Source: Sedimentibacter sp. (GTDB taxonomy: Bacteria > Bacillota > Clostridia > Tissierellales > Sedimentibacteraceae). Taken from it: 64,000 bases of DNA. The stretch covers positions 98,013 to 162,012 of the forward strand of contig JAHDLA010000020.1 of assembly GCA_018436705.1 (NCBI GenBank). Direction: 5' to 3'. The position numbers and the translations under genes are program-made. The stretch's first letter is position 1, and each line of letters begins with the position of its first letter. Below the pieces are notes generated by a model. That model did no database searches. It had not been told where the DNA came from and saw nothing but the letters and a program-made list of their open reading frames with translations. This document shows positions 1-8,924 of this stretch, piece after piece.

Positions 1-1
1 A

Positions 2-1063
2 AACGAACTAAGAAGAGCAGGACTCGATTTTAATGATGCAGAAGTTCATGATACAATAGGAATGGATAACCCTTTTAGGTACAGGAACAAAACTGCATTT
101 TCAGTTAAAGAAAAAGCAGGCGAAATAATTATAGGGCCATACCAGCAGGGCTCATACAATACAGTTAATATAGACAGTTGTCTTATTCAGAGCAGTGAAG
201 CCGATGAAGTAATCACACTGTTTAAGATACTTATGGTTAAGCACAACATAAAAGCTTATGACAAAAAAACTGGAAAGGGAACAATAAAAAATGTTGTAAT
301 AAGGAACAACAGAAAAAATGAACTCATGTTCATAATAGTAACTGCATCAGAAAATTTCAAATTCAGTGAAGCCTTTATTAAGGAGTTGACAGGAGAAAAT
401 CCCAACATTAAAACTGTTGTACAAAACATTAACAGCAAAAACACAAACTTAGTAATGGGAAGAAAAAATCTTGTTCTATACGGTGATGGCACCATTAACG
501 ATAAAATAGATGAATTGAATTTTACAATATCTCCGGAAACATTTTTTCAAGTTAACCCTACACAAACAGAAAAACTGTATAATACGGCAATTAAGTACGC
601 AAAGCTGCAAGAAGATGAAGTCTGTTTTGACATCTACTGCGGAATAGGAACCATATCATTGATGGCAGCAAAACATGCCAAAAAAGTCTACGGAATAGAA
701 ATAGTTGAGCAGTCAATTATAAATGCAAAAGAAAATGCTACAAAAAACAATATAACAAACACAGAATTCTATGCAGGCAAGGCAGAAAAAACAGTTCCAA
801 AATTGTACAGACAAAATATAAAAGCCGATACAGTAATTGTAGATCCGCCAAGAAAAGGCTGCGAGCAAGAGGTCATAAGCACAATAACAAGCATGTCTCC
901 AATAAAAATAGTATATGTATCCTGCAATCCATCCACCCTTGCAAGAGATATCAAGCTGTTGGAAGCAGGAGGCTACAAACTGAAAGAAGTCCAGCCGGTA
1001 GACATGTTCCCGTGGTCGGTGCACGTTGAGACCGTAATCCAGTTGCAACGCGTGGAGGCCTGA
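2..1063 (+). CDS. rlmD: 23S rRNA (uracil-5-)-methyltransferase RlmD/RumA family, 5' end missing
   Basis: SAM-dependent m5U methyltransferase of the RlmD/RumA (TrmA-like) family, which methylates uracil 1939-type positions of 23S rRNA in the cytoplasm. The frame is open to the left edge, so the N-terminal TRAM domain and iron-sulfur cysteines lie outside the window. Counting from the ATG at 62, the substrate-loop motif SPETFFQVNP is at 157-166, the SAM motif DIYCGIGTIS at 190-199, DPPRKGC at 261-267, and the catalytic VSCNPSTLARD at 286-296 with the nucleophilic Cys at 288. These are family-defining and intact. The ATG at 62 is internal: the preceding codons (reading NELRRAGL...) continue the family's conserved region. 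The C-terminus (PVDMFPWSVHVETV) is complete. Confidence 0.95.
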   Translation, partial: NELRRAGLDFNDAEVHDTIGMDNPFRYRNKTAFSVKEKAGEIIIGPYQQGSYNTVNIDSCLIQSSEADEVITLFKILMVKHNIKAYDKKTGKGTIKNVVIRNNRKNELMFIIVTASENFKFSEAFIKELTGENPNIKTVVQNINSKNTNLVMGRKNLVLYGDGTINDKIDELNFTISPETFFQVNPTQTEKLYNTAIKYAKLQEDEVCFDIYCGIGTISLMAAKHAKKVYGIEIVEQSIINAKENATKNNITNTEFYAGKAEKTVPKLYRQNIKADTVIVDPPRKGCEQEVISTITSMSPIKIVYVSCNPSTLARDIKLLEAGGYKLKEVQPVDMFPWSVHVETVIQLQRVEA

Positions 1064-1154
1064 TGAATAGTGAGGTTGCAGGGTCATAAATATATTTTGA
1101 TGTATGAGAGGGCCTGATTCATGTTTTTGATACCTTTATTTTAATAATAAAAAA

Positions 1155-1290
1155 CAATGGTTCTCAAGAGAGCGTCTCTCAATAATTATTTTTACAGTCT
1201 CAGAAAAACCTAATCAGCTTCCAAAACGGCGAGCGAGACTTTAATAGCGATGATTTAAGATTACCCCCAACGATTGTGTTGGGGGATACC
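1155..1290. repeat. Hairpin-rich intergenic tract, possible mobile-element end
   Basis: The 255-base gap after rlmD holds two perfect hairpins. One is at 1264-1285 (CCCCCAAC, six-base loop, GTTGGGGG). A smaller GAGAG/CTCTC hairpin lies near 1162-1176. Neither is followed by a clean T-run on either strand, so they do not look like standard terminators. The upstream wording (AACGGCGAGCGAGACTTTAA, then AGCGATGATTTAAGATTA before the C-rich stem) resembles the structured right ends of IS200/IS605-TnpB elements. That is a recollection of general style, not a match I can verify. No tnpB remnant is recognisable. Confidence 0.35.
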
Positions 1291-1318
1291 AATATTTTAA
1301 TATAAAGACTTGCTGTAA

Positions 1319-2341
1319 TTATTTCCCGACAAAATCAATAACAATCCCTATTCCCTGCTCTACTGCTCTGTCATATGCCTCTTTGCCTACTATTATATCT
1401 TGAATACCCATACCTACTGACGCAGCTAATATAATTTCATCATCTGATGTTCTGCCTTTTGTTTTACCGATGATAATATCACCGATTTCTGCGGTTACAG
1501 AATCTTCTGTTAATTCATCAACTAATTCACCTGTCAACTCAAAGTGATGCTTAGCATCGTCATTAATTCTTTCTATTAAACATTCTCTAAAATCACCAAC
1601 AAATTTATCAAACTTTTCAATAAATGTATTGCCGAAGTCCTCTTCAATAATAAGAACAGTAGAACCTTTTGCAAAGTTAATATTAGCTAAAAGTGGTTTA
1701 TCAGATGTTGCTGCGGCGAGAATTATATCACAATTTTTGCATGCTTCTTGAATAGAATTATATTTAACATATGTCTTATCCGGGAAAGCAGCTTTTGCCA
1801 TAGCAATAAAATTATCTTGAGCTTCTGCTTTAATATCAACAACTCTGATTTCTTCAATAGAAGGAACAGCTAAGCTAATCATAATAAATGCTGAGAATCC
1901 TTGAGCACCGGCACCAATAATTGTTAGTGATTTTGCATTGTTTCTTACTGTGTATTTAGCCATAACACCCATCACAGCACCGGTTCTGGCAGCAGTAATA
2001 TAAGTACCATTCATTATAGCATAAGGCATTCCGGATTCGGGGTTATGTAAAAGGACTGTGCCAATCGTTGATGGCAACTTAAATAATTTAATGTTGTCAC
2101 GATATACGGAAACAATTTTTGCTCCGGCTATTTTTAATCTTTTTAAATATGCAGGCATAGAGTTAATATAGCCTTCATAGTCCGGATAAATTGGGAGATG
2201 AAGCTTAACAGGGTTTACAGCGTTTCCCGCTGCGTATTCTGCTAATGATGTTTCTGTAAGCTCAAAAACCTTCTTGGATGGAACAAGTTCTTCAATTTGT
2301 TTGTCATTTAAGAATAGAATTTCAAAATCTTTTAATTTCAT
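1319..2341 (-). CDS. Ornithine cyclodeaminase / mu-crystallin family protein
   Basis: 340 residues, the usual length for this NAD(P)-dependent family, which deaminates and cyclises ornithine to proline or reduces/deaminates related amino acids and cyclic imines. The dinucleotide-binding motif GAGAQG is at 143-148, the conserved TAARTGA with its Arg at 115-121, and the substrate-region Lys in IAGAK near 75. The start has a good ribosome site (AAGGAG, 8 bases before the ATG). A perfect sigma-54 promoter lies 61-76 bases upstream on the same strand. The divergent neighbour is a YfcC-type transporter with its own sigma-54 promoter, and a sigma-54 activator follows that gene. I infer a co-regulated amino-acid uptake/catabolism unit. 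The exact substrate (ornithine versus another amino acid) cannot be told. Confidence 0.9.
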   Translation of the reverse strand: MKLKDFEILFLNDKQIEELVPSKKVFELTETSLAEYAAGNAVNPVKLHLPIYPDYEGYINSMPAYLKRLKIAGAKIVSVYRDNIKLFKLPSTIGTVLLHNPESGMPYAIMNGTYITAARTGAVMGVMAKYTVRNNAKSLTIIGAGAQGFSAFIMISLAVPSIEEIRVVDIKAEAQDNFIAMAKAAFPDKTYVKYNSIQEACKNCDIILAAATSDKPLLANINFAKGSTVLIIEEDFGNTFIEKFDKFVGDFRECLIERINDDAKHHFELTGELVDELTEDSVTAEIGDIIIGKTKGRTSDDEIILAASVGMGIQDIIVGKEAYDRAVEQGIGIVIDFVGK

Positions 2342-2401
2342 TGTGTAGATTCTCCTTTTTTATTTTTTAGAAGGATGTTTGTATTAGTTGGTTACATAAA
2401 G

Positions 2402-2417
2402 TGCAAGATATGTGCCA
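2402..2417 (-). promoter_or_regulatory. Sigma-54 (-24/-12) promoter for the cyclodeaminase gene
   Basis: On the minus strand the sequence reads TGGCAC, five bases (ATATC), TTGCA. This is an exact match to the sigma-54 consensus with GG and GC dinucleotides at the required spacing. It lies 61 bases upstream of the start codon at 2341, so the transcript would have a leader of about 50 bases. Confidence 0.88.
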
Positions 2418-2505
2418 GAAAAAACGAGAATTTATGTGGGAAATAATGCTTATAATTATAAAATTTCATATTAATAAATTGAAAAAATAATGAAAAAAAT
2501 TTGTG

Positions 2506-2642
2506 TGTCAAAATGAAATAGAATATTATATGTTGTAATAATTGCTATCTATTACTGCAATTGCGGAAGCTTTAGACATAAGAATTAAGTTTTCATATGT
2601 CATAATGACACAAAACTACAGATTAAATGTATCAATTTGAGA
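2506..2642. promoter_or_regulatory. Candidate upstream activator sites (three TGTCA-N3-TGACA-like dyads)
   Basis: Between the two divergent sigma-54 promoters is a perfect 13-bp palindrome, TGTCATAATGACA, at 2598-2610. Two weaker relatives are TGTCAAAATGAAA at 2506-2518 and TATCAATTTGAGA at 2630-2642. Their centres are 92 and 32 bp apart. They lie roughly 75-210 bp from each promoter, the usual range for enhancer sites bound by sigma-54 activators. The natural candidate ligand is the activator encoded at 4411-6207; this assignment is inference. Confidence 0.55.
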
Positions 2643-2704
2643 TAGAACATAATTCAGAAGTTATAATAGTATTAAAATTCCGTTAAAATATGAATTTATT
2701 TTCA

Positions 2705-2720
2705 TGGCACAAATCTTGCA
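2705..2720 (+). promoter_or_regulatory. Sigma-54 (-24/-12) promoter for the YfcC-type transporter
   Basis: TGGCAC, five bases (AAATC), TTGCA: an exact sigma-54 consensus facing the transporter gene at 2802. The predicted transcript start is near 2732, giving a 70-base leader that ends in an AAGGAG ribosome site. Confidence 0.9.
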
Positions 2721-2801
2721 TTTGAATTTCTAAGAGGATGTTTTGTATTGTAATATTTATTAAAACTACAAAAAACTAATTAGAAAACAAGGAGAAATAT
2801 T

Positions 2802-4211
2802 ATGGATAAGGATATATCAGAAAAAAATAAATTTAAATTTCATATGCCCGATACCGCAGCATTTTTTATGATTATGATTTTAATAACTGCTGCCCTTACA
2901 TTTCTTATTCCGTCCGGCACATTTGACAGGGTATTGGATGAAGCTACTAACAGAACTATAGTAATTGACGGAACTTTTAAATGGATTGACGCAGCACCGG
3001 TTACTTTTCAACAGATAATGTCATCACTATTTCGCGGAATAATTGACGGTGCTGATATAGTAGCATTTATTTTTATAGTCGGCGGTTCATTTGGTATTAT
3101 AGGAGCGACCGGAGCATTCGAATCGGGTCTCGATACTCTTATCAGAAAATTTAACGGCAAAGAAGGAATCATGATTGCCGGTATTATGATTGCAATTGCC
3201 ATTTGTGGCGGAACATTTGGCATGGGGGAGGAAGCTCTTCCTTTTGTAGCAATATTGGTTGCGGCAGCCAGAAAAATGAAGATGGGAAGAATAACTGGGG
3301 TAGCTATTGTGGTAATAGGAATCTACTCAGGTTATACCGCCGGTCCCTTAAATCCATTTAATACAGGAATAGGACAGGGAATTGCGGAATTACCTATTTT
3401 TTCAGGTATAGGAATGCGTATTCTTCTTATGGTTGGTTCTGTTTCAATCGGCGTTCATCATGTTGTATCCTATGGAAAGAAAATTAAGGCTGGTAAGATG
3501 AATTATTTGACCTTGAATGACGGTGATTTAGACTTTGAAGAAATTCAAATGGTAAAACCCTTGAACCAAAGTCAAAAGATTGTTCTTGGAATTTTGCTGA
3601 TATCTATTCTTACAATGATTTTTTGCGTACTCAAATTTGGATGGTACTTTGAAGAAATTTCTGTATTATTTATAACAATGGGGCTTGCTTGTGGTATTTA
3701 TTATTTTAAGAGTCTGGATGAAACAGGTAAAGCGTTTGTAAAGGGCGCTTGTGATATGACAACGGCCGTTATCTATTTTGCATTCGCCAGAGCTATTTTG
3801 ATTGTAATGCAAGATGGTCAAATAATGGACACCATTGTGTATGCAATGTCAATTCCTCTTAAGAATGTAGATGGTGTATTTGCCGCATGGGGAATTTTCA
3901 TTTCACAAGGTATTGTCAACTTTTTTATACCATCATCATCAGGACAAGCAGCAGCTGTTATGCCTATCCTAACTCCACTTTCAGATCTTATCGGCGTTTC
4001 ACGTCAAACCGCAATTCTTGCTTATCAGTGCGGCGATGGCTTCTGGAATATGATTACACCAACACAAATGGTGGTCCTTGCGGCTTGTGGACTTGGTGGT
4101 ATTAAATTCACAGATTGGTTCAAGTATTCTTGGAGACTTGTTGTAAAATGGTGTATTTGGACATTTATTGTTTTGGCAATTGCTGTATTAACAGGATATG
4201 GACCTTTCTAA
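2802..4211 (+). CDS. YfcC-family membrane transporter (arginine/ornithine- or dicarboxylate-type)
   Basis: 469-residue polytopic membrane protein of the YfcC / ion-transporter superfamily (COG1288-like), with about a dozen hydrophobic segments. Family hallmarks include the start of TM1 followed by LIPSGTFDR, the glycine-rich GGSFGIIGATGAFESGLD, GGTFGMGEEALPF, GPLNPFNTGIGQ, and FIPSSSGQAAAVMPILTPLSDLIG near the C-terminus, then QCGDGFWNMITPT. Members are annotated as C4-dicarboxylate or basic amino-acid carriers. Pairing with an ornithine cyclodeaminase-type enzyme favours an amino acid here. The start has AAGGAG five to nine bases upstream. A sigma-54 promoter at 2705-2720 and a rho-independent terminator just after the stop make it a single-gene unit. 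Confidence 0.85.
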   Translation: MDKDISEKNKFKFHMPDTAAFFMIMILITAALTFLIPSGTFDRVLDEATNRTIVIDGTFKWIDAAPVTFQQIMSSLFRGIIDGADIVAFIFIVGGSFGIIGATGAFESGLDTLIRKFNGKEGIMIAGIMIAIAICGGTFGMGEEALPFVAILVAAARKMKMGRITGVAIVVIGIYSGYTAGPLNPFNTGIGQGIAELPIFSGIGMRILLMVGSVSIGVHHVVSYGKKIKAGKMNYLTLNDGDLDFEEIQMVKPLNQSQKIVLGILLISILTMIFCVLKFGWYFEEISVLFITMGLACGIYYFKSLDETGKAFVKGACDMTTAVIYFAFARAILIVMQDGQIMDTIVYAMSIPLKNVDGVFAAWGIFISQGIVNFFIPSSSGQAAAVMPILTPLSDLIGVSRQTAILAYQCGDGFWNMITPTQMVVLAACGLGGIKFTDWFKYSWRLVVKWCIWTFIVLAIAVLTGYGPF

Positions 4212-4230
4212 GTTAAAACTATATAGATTA

Positions 4231-4264
4231 GGTCTGGATTCTTAAATGAGAATTCAGGCCTTTT
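4231..4264 (+). terminator. Rho-independent terminator after the YfcC-type gene
   Basis: Stem GGTCTGGATTC (4231-4241) with GAATTCAGGCC (4250-4260), with two G-U pairs, followed by TTTT. It lies 20 bases after the stop codon. Confidence 0.8.
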
Positions 4265-4410
4265 GTCCAAATAAGGTATCCGACACTGAGGAGTAAAAAA
4301 TATACGCAAGAAAAAAGGGCAAATAGCTGAAGAGGAAAGAAACTTATGATATAATGAATAAAAAGTGCGAGAAAGCAGTATTGCTGTCCGGGATCTGAAT
4401 GGAGGATATA

Positions 4411-6207
4411 ATGTTGGATTTAAAATCTGTTCGCGATTTTATAAAGGAAACTGTAGAGGTGCTGGCCATAGCTACAGATATGGAAGTTATTATTTGCGAT
4501 AATAGAAGTATGGTACTTGGTGACAGCAATATCGAAGAAACTAAGGACATGGATTTCAGAAAAAATTTAGATATCTTGTCAGATCACTCTATAGTCAGAC
4601 AGGCAATAGATGAAGGAAGAAGAATTATATACAGTGAATGTAAGAGGGAGAATCCCGCGTGCCAGATTTGTGTAAATTCGTCAACCTGCCTGATTAATTC
4701 CATTATTGCAATCCCTATTAAAGATAATGGGTCAATTATCGGAGGTATTGGGTTATACGCATATAATGATGAGGGGCAGCAACTTTTAAATAAAAAGAAT
4801 GATAAATTAATTGATTTTGTTGAAAAAATATCTGATATGCTAGTTTCCAAGGCGCGTGAAAAGACGGATAAAATTGCGATTCAAATAGCAAATGAACAAT
4901 TAAGATTGCTGGTTGAGTCATTGGATGAAGCTATAATTGGTTTTGATTCGAACAATACTGTTATTAATGCAAACTCAAAGCTATACAAATTATTTAACAT
5001 TCCTAAGAAATCAATAAGGGTAGTTGAGGATATTTATGGTTACTTCAAAGATGTAAAATTATACGAATTTTTAAATCAATGTTTTGAAAAACGAGTACCT
5101 GAAAAGGCAGCAATTACATTTAAAGAAGAAGAACTTATTACTTTATATAAACCTGTAATAGTTGAAAATGAATATATGGGAGGATTAATTTACTTCAAAA
5201 AAGGGTCTGATATATATAAAGACATTAAAACAATAAAAAACAATTATTTCAACGTTACATTCAGAGACATTGCAGGGAAAAGTGAAAAAATGATCAAACT
5301 TAAGGAATCCGCAGAGCATTTTGCGAAAGGGCCTTCGAATATATTTATTCAAGGAAAGAGCGGAACCGGTAAGGAAATGTTTGCAAGAGCAATTCATAAT
5401 GCAAGCTTAGTGTCTAATGGTCCATTTATTGTTATTAATTGCGCAGCTATACCGGAGAACTTGATGGAAAGTGAACTTTTTGGACATAAAGAGGGAGCGT
5501 TTACCGGATCAATGAAAGGCGGGCAAGTTGGTAAATTTCAACTTGCAGATAAGGGAACCTTGTTTCTCGACGAAATAGGTGAAATGCCTATTCACCTGCA
5601 GCCAAAACTTCTTCGTGCTATTCAGGAAAAACGGATTCAGCCAATTGGATCAAACGAATATAAGATTGTAAATATAAGAATAATTGCTGCAACAAATAAA
5701 GTCATTGAAGAAATGATAGAAAAAGGTGAATTTCGAGAAGATCTTTATTATAGACTGAATGTTATTCCGCTTTATATTCCGGAACTTAAGGAGCGGAAGA
5801 CAGATATACCTATTTTGCTTGACCTGTTCTTAGATAAGTTTAATTCTATGCTGGATAAGAATATTTTAGATTTTGATGAGACGTCAAGAAGTGTACTGTC
5901 TAATTATGAGTGGCCTGGGAATATCAGAGAACTGCAAAATGTAGTAGAATATGCGGTTAATGATTGCAGCGGGCAATATATTGTGATTGATAATTTACCA
6001 AAAAAATTTTTAAAAGGATTAGATTCTAATAATTTTTTAAAAATTCAGCCATTGAGAGATATTGAAGAGTATTATATAAGGGAAGCTTTAAAAGTTTATG
6101 GAAATACCTACAAAGGTAAGTCAGATGCAGCCAAAGCTCTGGGGATAAGCAGATCAACATTTTACAGAAGGCTTGCATATCTGGGTCTTGATGAAAATTA
6201 CGAATAA
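4411..6207 (+). CDS. Sigma-54-dependent transcriptional activator with Cys-rich sensor and PAS domains
   Basis: Enhancer-binding protein, 598 residues from the preferred start. I chose ATG 4411 over ATG 4399 because GGAGG at 4401-4405 is correctly spaced only for the later one. Order: N-terminal GAF-like sensor (1-150) with a Cys cluster at 77, 84, 87 and 93 (C-x6-C-x2-C-x5-C) that could bind a metal or Fe-S centre; a PAS-like segment (about 160-260); AAA+ ATPase with Walker A GKSGTGKE (315-322), the sigma-54 contact loop GAFTGS (362-367) and Walker B LFLDEIGEMP (from 384); and a Fis-type helix-turn-helix (about 571-592). It follows the YfcC gene after a terminator and has its own TATAAT at 4350-4355. 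It is the likely driver of both upstream sigma-54 promoters. The signal it senses is unknown. Confidence 0.92.
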   Translation: MLDLKSVRDFIKETVEVLAIATDMEVIICDNRSMVLGDSNIEETKDMDFRKNLDILSDHSIVRQAIDEGRRIIYSECKRENPACQICVNSSTCLINSIIAIPIKDNGSIIGGIGLYAYNDEGQQLLNKKNDKLIDFVEKISDMLVSKAREKTDKIAIQIANEQLRLLVESLDEAIIGFDSNNTVINANSKLYKLFNIPKKSIRVVEDIYGYFKDVKLYEFLNQCFEKRVPEKAAITFKEEELITLYKPVIVENEYMGGLIYFKKGSDIYKDIKTIKNNYFNVTFRDIAGKSEKMIKLKESAEHFAKGPSNIFIQGKSGTGKEMFARAIHNASLVSNGPFIVINCAAIPENLMESELFGHKEGAFTGSMKGGQVGKFQLADKGTLFLDEIGEMPIHLQPKLLRAIQEKRIQPIGSNEYKIVNIRIIAATNKVIEEMIEKGEFREDLYYRLNVIPLYIPELKERKTDIPILLDLFLDKFNSMLDKNILDFDETSRSVLSNYEWPGNIRELQNVVEYAVNDCSGQYIVIDNLPKKFLKGLDSNNFLKIQPLRDIEEYYIREALKVYGNTYKGKSDAAKALGISRSTFYRRLAYLGLDENYE

Positions 6208-6271
6208 AAGGTTTCTGACAGTCACGAAAACCTTGATGTTTACACATGAAAAGCTTAAGTCATATGGATGA

Positions 6272-6300
6272 AACGGCAGCCTATTAAATTGGTTGCCGTT
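6272..6300. terminator. Hairpin between convergent genes
   Basis: AACGGCAGCC (6272-6281) pairs with GGTTGCCGTT (6291-6300), ten pairs including one G-U. It lies between the activator gene and the convergent telA gene. The T-run is weak on both strands, so its terminator role is probable rather than sure. Confidence 0.45.
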
Positions 6301-6361
6301 ATCGTCATGTTGATTTCAGTGCATACTGAATTTTCAAGTATATTGCTGTATATTTCTCTGA

Positions 6362-7510
6362 TTAGGATCTCATTTCTAAAAGCTTGCTTTTCAATTCCCT
6401 TTCGATTCGGCTCAGCTCTATTTCTGCTTCCTTTCTCTTATGACGCCCTTCTGCCTGGATGCGCATCACCTCATCCAGTGTTGAAATCAACGACTCATTG
6501 GTGATACGAAGTGTCTCGATATCCACAATTCCCCGCTCTGATTCCTTGGCTGTATCTATTGTTGCTGTTTTAAGTATTTCTGCATTTTTTCTTAGCAGCT
6601 CATTGGTCATATCCGTTACTTCCCTCTGAGCTTTTGCGGCCTGGACTGAATGTGTGACTCCCAGGGCTAAAACCATCTGACCTTTCCAAAGAGGAATTGT
6701 GTTGACAATTGTGGACTGGATTTTCTCAGCCATGATAGTATCATTTCCCTGAACCAAACGGATTTGCGGCGCCATTTGAATTGATATCATTCTGGTCAGC
6801 TCTAAATCATGAATCTTTTTCTCAAAGCGGTTGCACATAGCAATCATGTCGTTAACTGCCTGCGCATCCTCCGGCAAACCGCTGGCAGCCGATTTTTCCA
6901 TCAGTACAGGTAATTCTTCCTTCTGAACTTTATCCAGCTTTTTTTTACCGGCCAGTACATACATAGAAAGCTCTTTAAAATATGTTTTGTTGAGGTCATA
7001 CATTTTATCAAGCATTGCTATGTCTTTCAGAAGCTGTATCTGATTTGCCTCCAGAGACTCGCAGATTTTATTTATATTTACTTCCACCTTATTATATTTA
7101 GCCTTCATCGCTGTAAGCTTGTTTGTTGATTTTTTGAACAGCCCCAGAAAGCCCTTCTCTTCTTCAGCTACCTCAAAGCTTTTTAATTCTGTTACAACAC
7201 CGGAAAGCATTTCGCCTATTTCTCCCAAATCCTTGGTTTTCACGTTGTTTAGTGCGGACTCTGAGAAATCTGCTATTTTCTTCTGCGCCCCTACACCATA
7301 TTGAAGAATCTGATTGGATTTTGTCAAGTCAATTTGATTTGCAAAATCATCAACCACCTTTTTTTCTTCTGATGTCAGTGTGCTTTCATCAAATACCGGC
7401 TTTTCAGCCTGAGTGCTGTCATTTTTTACTGTTTCACCGTATAATTCCCCCTTAGAAGATGCTTTATCACTAAAAGGTTCAAGGATTAATTTAGGTACTT
7501 CATCATTCAT
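6362..7510 (-). CDS. telA: TelA-family toxic anion resistance protein
   Basis: 382 residues, the usual size for the TelA/YaaN family (PF05816). Members are associated with tellurite and other toxic-anion resistance and with cell-envelope antimicrobial tolerance; the biochemical role is not established. The protein is long, helical and mostly charged, with central and C-terminal coiled-coil character (SIQMAPQIRLVQGNDTIM, then LWKGQMVLALG, both typical of the family). It has no signal peptide or membrane segment, so it is cytoplasmic or peripheral. It lies 17 bases downstream of xpaC in the same operon, the same pairing as xpaC-yaaN in Bacillus. The ribosome site reads AGGGGAAG. Confidence 0.9.
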   Translation of the reverse strand: MNDEVPKLILEPFSDKASSKGELYGETVKNDSTQAEKPVFDESTLTSEEKKVVDDFANQIDLTKSNQILQYGVGAQKKIADFSESALNNVKTKDLGEIGEMLSGVVTELKSFEVAEEEKGFLGLFKKSTNKLTAMKAKYNKVEVNINKICESLEANQIQLLKDIAMLDKMYDLNKTYFKELSMYVLAGKKKLDKVQKEELPVLMEKSAASGLPEDAQAVNDMIAMCNRFEKKIHDLELTRMISIQMAPQIRLVQGNDTIMAEKIQSTIVNTIPLWKGQMVLALGVTHSVQAAKAQREVTDMTNELLRKNAEILKTATIDTAKESERGIVDIETLRITNESLISTLDEVMRIQAEGRHKRKEAEIELSRIERELKSKLLEMRS

Positions 7511-7527
7511 ATTTTTCTTCCCCTAGT

Positions 7528-8805
7528 TTATTTTATATTTTTTTGTGATAACCCTTCCTGCGCAAGCATGGTCTCCAATACAGAAATATCCGTGGACACA
7601 TCCATTGCCGCATCCTGGAACAAATCATCCAGCAAATTCTCAAATGCAAGGTTGATAGTATCCATGGTATCTTCTATTTCTTTCTTGGCAGTTGATATAT
7701 TTTCGCCTCTGATAGGCTGGTAGTTAAATTCTCTGTAAGCATTCAGCAATTTTAATGTTGTGGGCAAAAAATATTCCGTAAATTTCTTTATTTCAGGAAA
7801 TTTTTCGGGATGAGACTCCACGTAATCAAAAATTTTCCCGGTTACTTTTTCAAGTCTGTCTAATTTACGGGAGATTTCTTCTCCCGGTATTTCGATGTTC
7901 GCACTCTTGATTTTCTGAACATATTGACGTCCTTCATTAATTGCTTTTCTGACTTCAGGCTCCAATGTATCCTTTTTGTTACAATTATCTTTCTCAGCCT
8001 GTTTCTGACGCAAAATATCTTCTTTTTTCCTTACCTGTTCCTCCATTTCCCTCATTCTCATATTTTCCTGGGATCTGAGATACTGTTCATAGGTTTCGTT
8101 GTTTAACATAAAACAGGTCTGTTTTTCATCAATGTGCCCTTCAGGGAACATTCCGATATCAATCATCTTCTGTAAATCCCTGGCTATATATTTGCTGCTT
8201 CGTCCTGTAACAGAAGAAGCATCCTTAATCATGAAGTAATTGCGGTCATACATCTGTGCCATGTACCTTTGGAACCTCTTTAATCTCCTTCGGATTCTGT
8301 TTCCGTTTAATAATAAAACCGAACTCGCCACAAAGCACGGAAGCAGTATAAAGGTTATGATATCAAACATAATGCCGATTCCAAGCTTAAAGCCTATTAT
8401 TGCTAATACAATTGATGCAATTAAAAATATGCTGCTTCCGATTGAACCGAATACAGTAAGCAGCGTGCTTGAAACTCTTCCAACCGGAACAGTGATTTTA
8501 TCTGACTTTGGGACTGCCTTACTTCTTTTATACACCTGTTGATTGTTGAAATTCCATGCTTGTGAAAATCTGTCATGACCATACTGACAATCATCAGTCT
8601 TACGCGACCGATTATTCCAGGCCTGATGATTCCAAGACTGATGATTATAACGTCTTCCGGAAATGGACCTTCTGACCTCATCAAGTGCACCATTAACAAC
8701 ATTCCTGACATCACGGTTCAGCCTGTTAAAATCCCCATTGTTCACAGCATCCTGAACAATATTACGAATTTCCTCACCTAAATTTAAACCTCCGCGGTTA
8801 TTCAT
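7528..8805 (-). CDS. xpaC: XpaC-family protein (5-bromo-4-chloroindolyl phosphate hydrolysis family)
   Basis: 425 residues. The N-terminal 100 residues are polar and basic, with tryptophan/asparagine-rich repeats (NHQSWNHQAWNNRS). Two close hydrophobic segments follow at about 117-140 and 143-165 (SSIFLIASIVLAIIGFKLGI, then a second). The C-terminal half is cytoplasmic and helical, as in XpaC proteins (PF10112), here with an extra long basic N-terminus. The family name reflects a hydrolysis phenotype in Bacillus; no catalytic motif is evident. It is the first gene of the xpaC-telA operon, with a clear promoter at 8865-8893. Confidence 0.82.
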   Translation of the reverse strand: MNNRGGLNLGEEIRNIVQDAVNNGDFNRLNRDVRNVVNGALDEVRRSISGRRYNHQSWNHQAWNNRSRKTDDCQYGHDRFSQAWNFNNQQVYKRSKAVPKSDKITVPVGRVSSTLLTVFGSIGSSIFLIASIVLAIIGFKLGIGIMFDIITFILLPCFVASSVLLLNGNRIRRRLKRFQRYMAQMYDRNYFMIKDASSVTGRSSKYIARDLQKMIDIGMFPEGHIDEKQTCFMLNNETYEQYLRSQENMRMREMEEQVRKKEDILRQKQAEKDNCNKKDTLEPEVRKAINEGRQYVQKIKSANIEIPGEEISRKLDRLEKVTGKIFDYVESHPEKFPEIKKFTEYFLPTTLKLLNAYREFNYQPIRGENISTAKKEIEDTMDTINLAFENLLDDLFQDAAMDVSTDISVLETMLAQEGLSQKNIK

Positions 8806-8864
8806 GTTACCTCCAAGTCCCTAATTGAATATCCCCATAAAATCCGATTTTTTTATTTGATGAA

Positions 8865-8893
8865 ATTATACCATATACGGTTTTTTAAATCAA
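8865..8893 (-). promoter_or_regulatory. Sigma-A promoter of the xpaC-telA operon
   Basis: On the minus strand TTGATT, a 17-base spacer, then TATAAT, 60 bases upstream of the xpaC start. Confidence 0.8.
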
Positions 8894-8924
8894 TATTGAA
8901 AGATTGCCTTACTTATATATCTGA

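Noticed and set aside
713..1087. Leftward ORF of 124 codons across the end of rlmD
   Set aside because: Antisense to the conserved catalytic region of rlmD, with no start signal.
6268..6504. Rightward ORF of 78 codons
   Set aside because: It is antisense to the end of telA and has no ribosome site or recognisable product.
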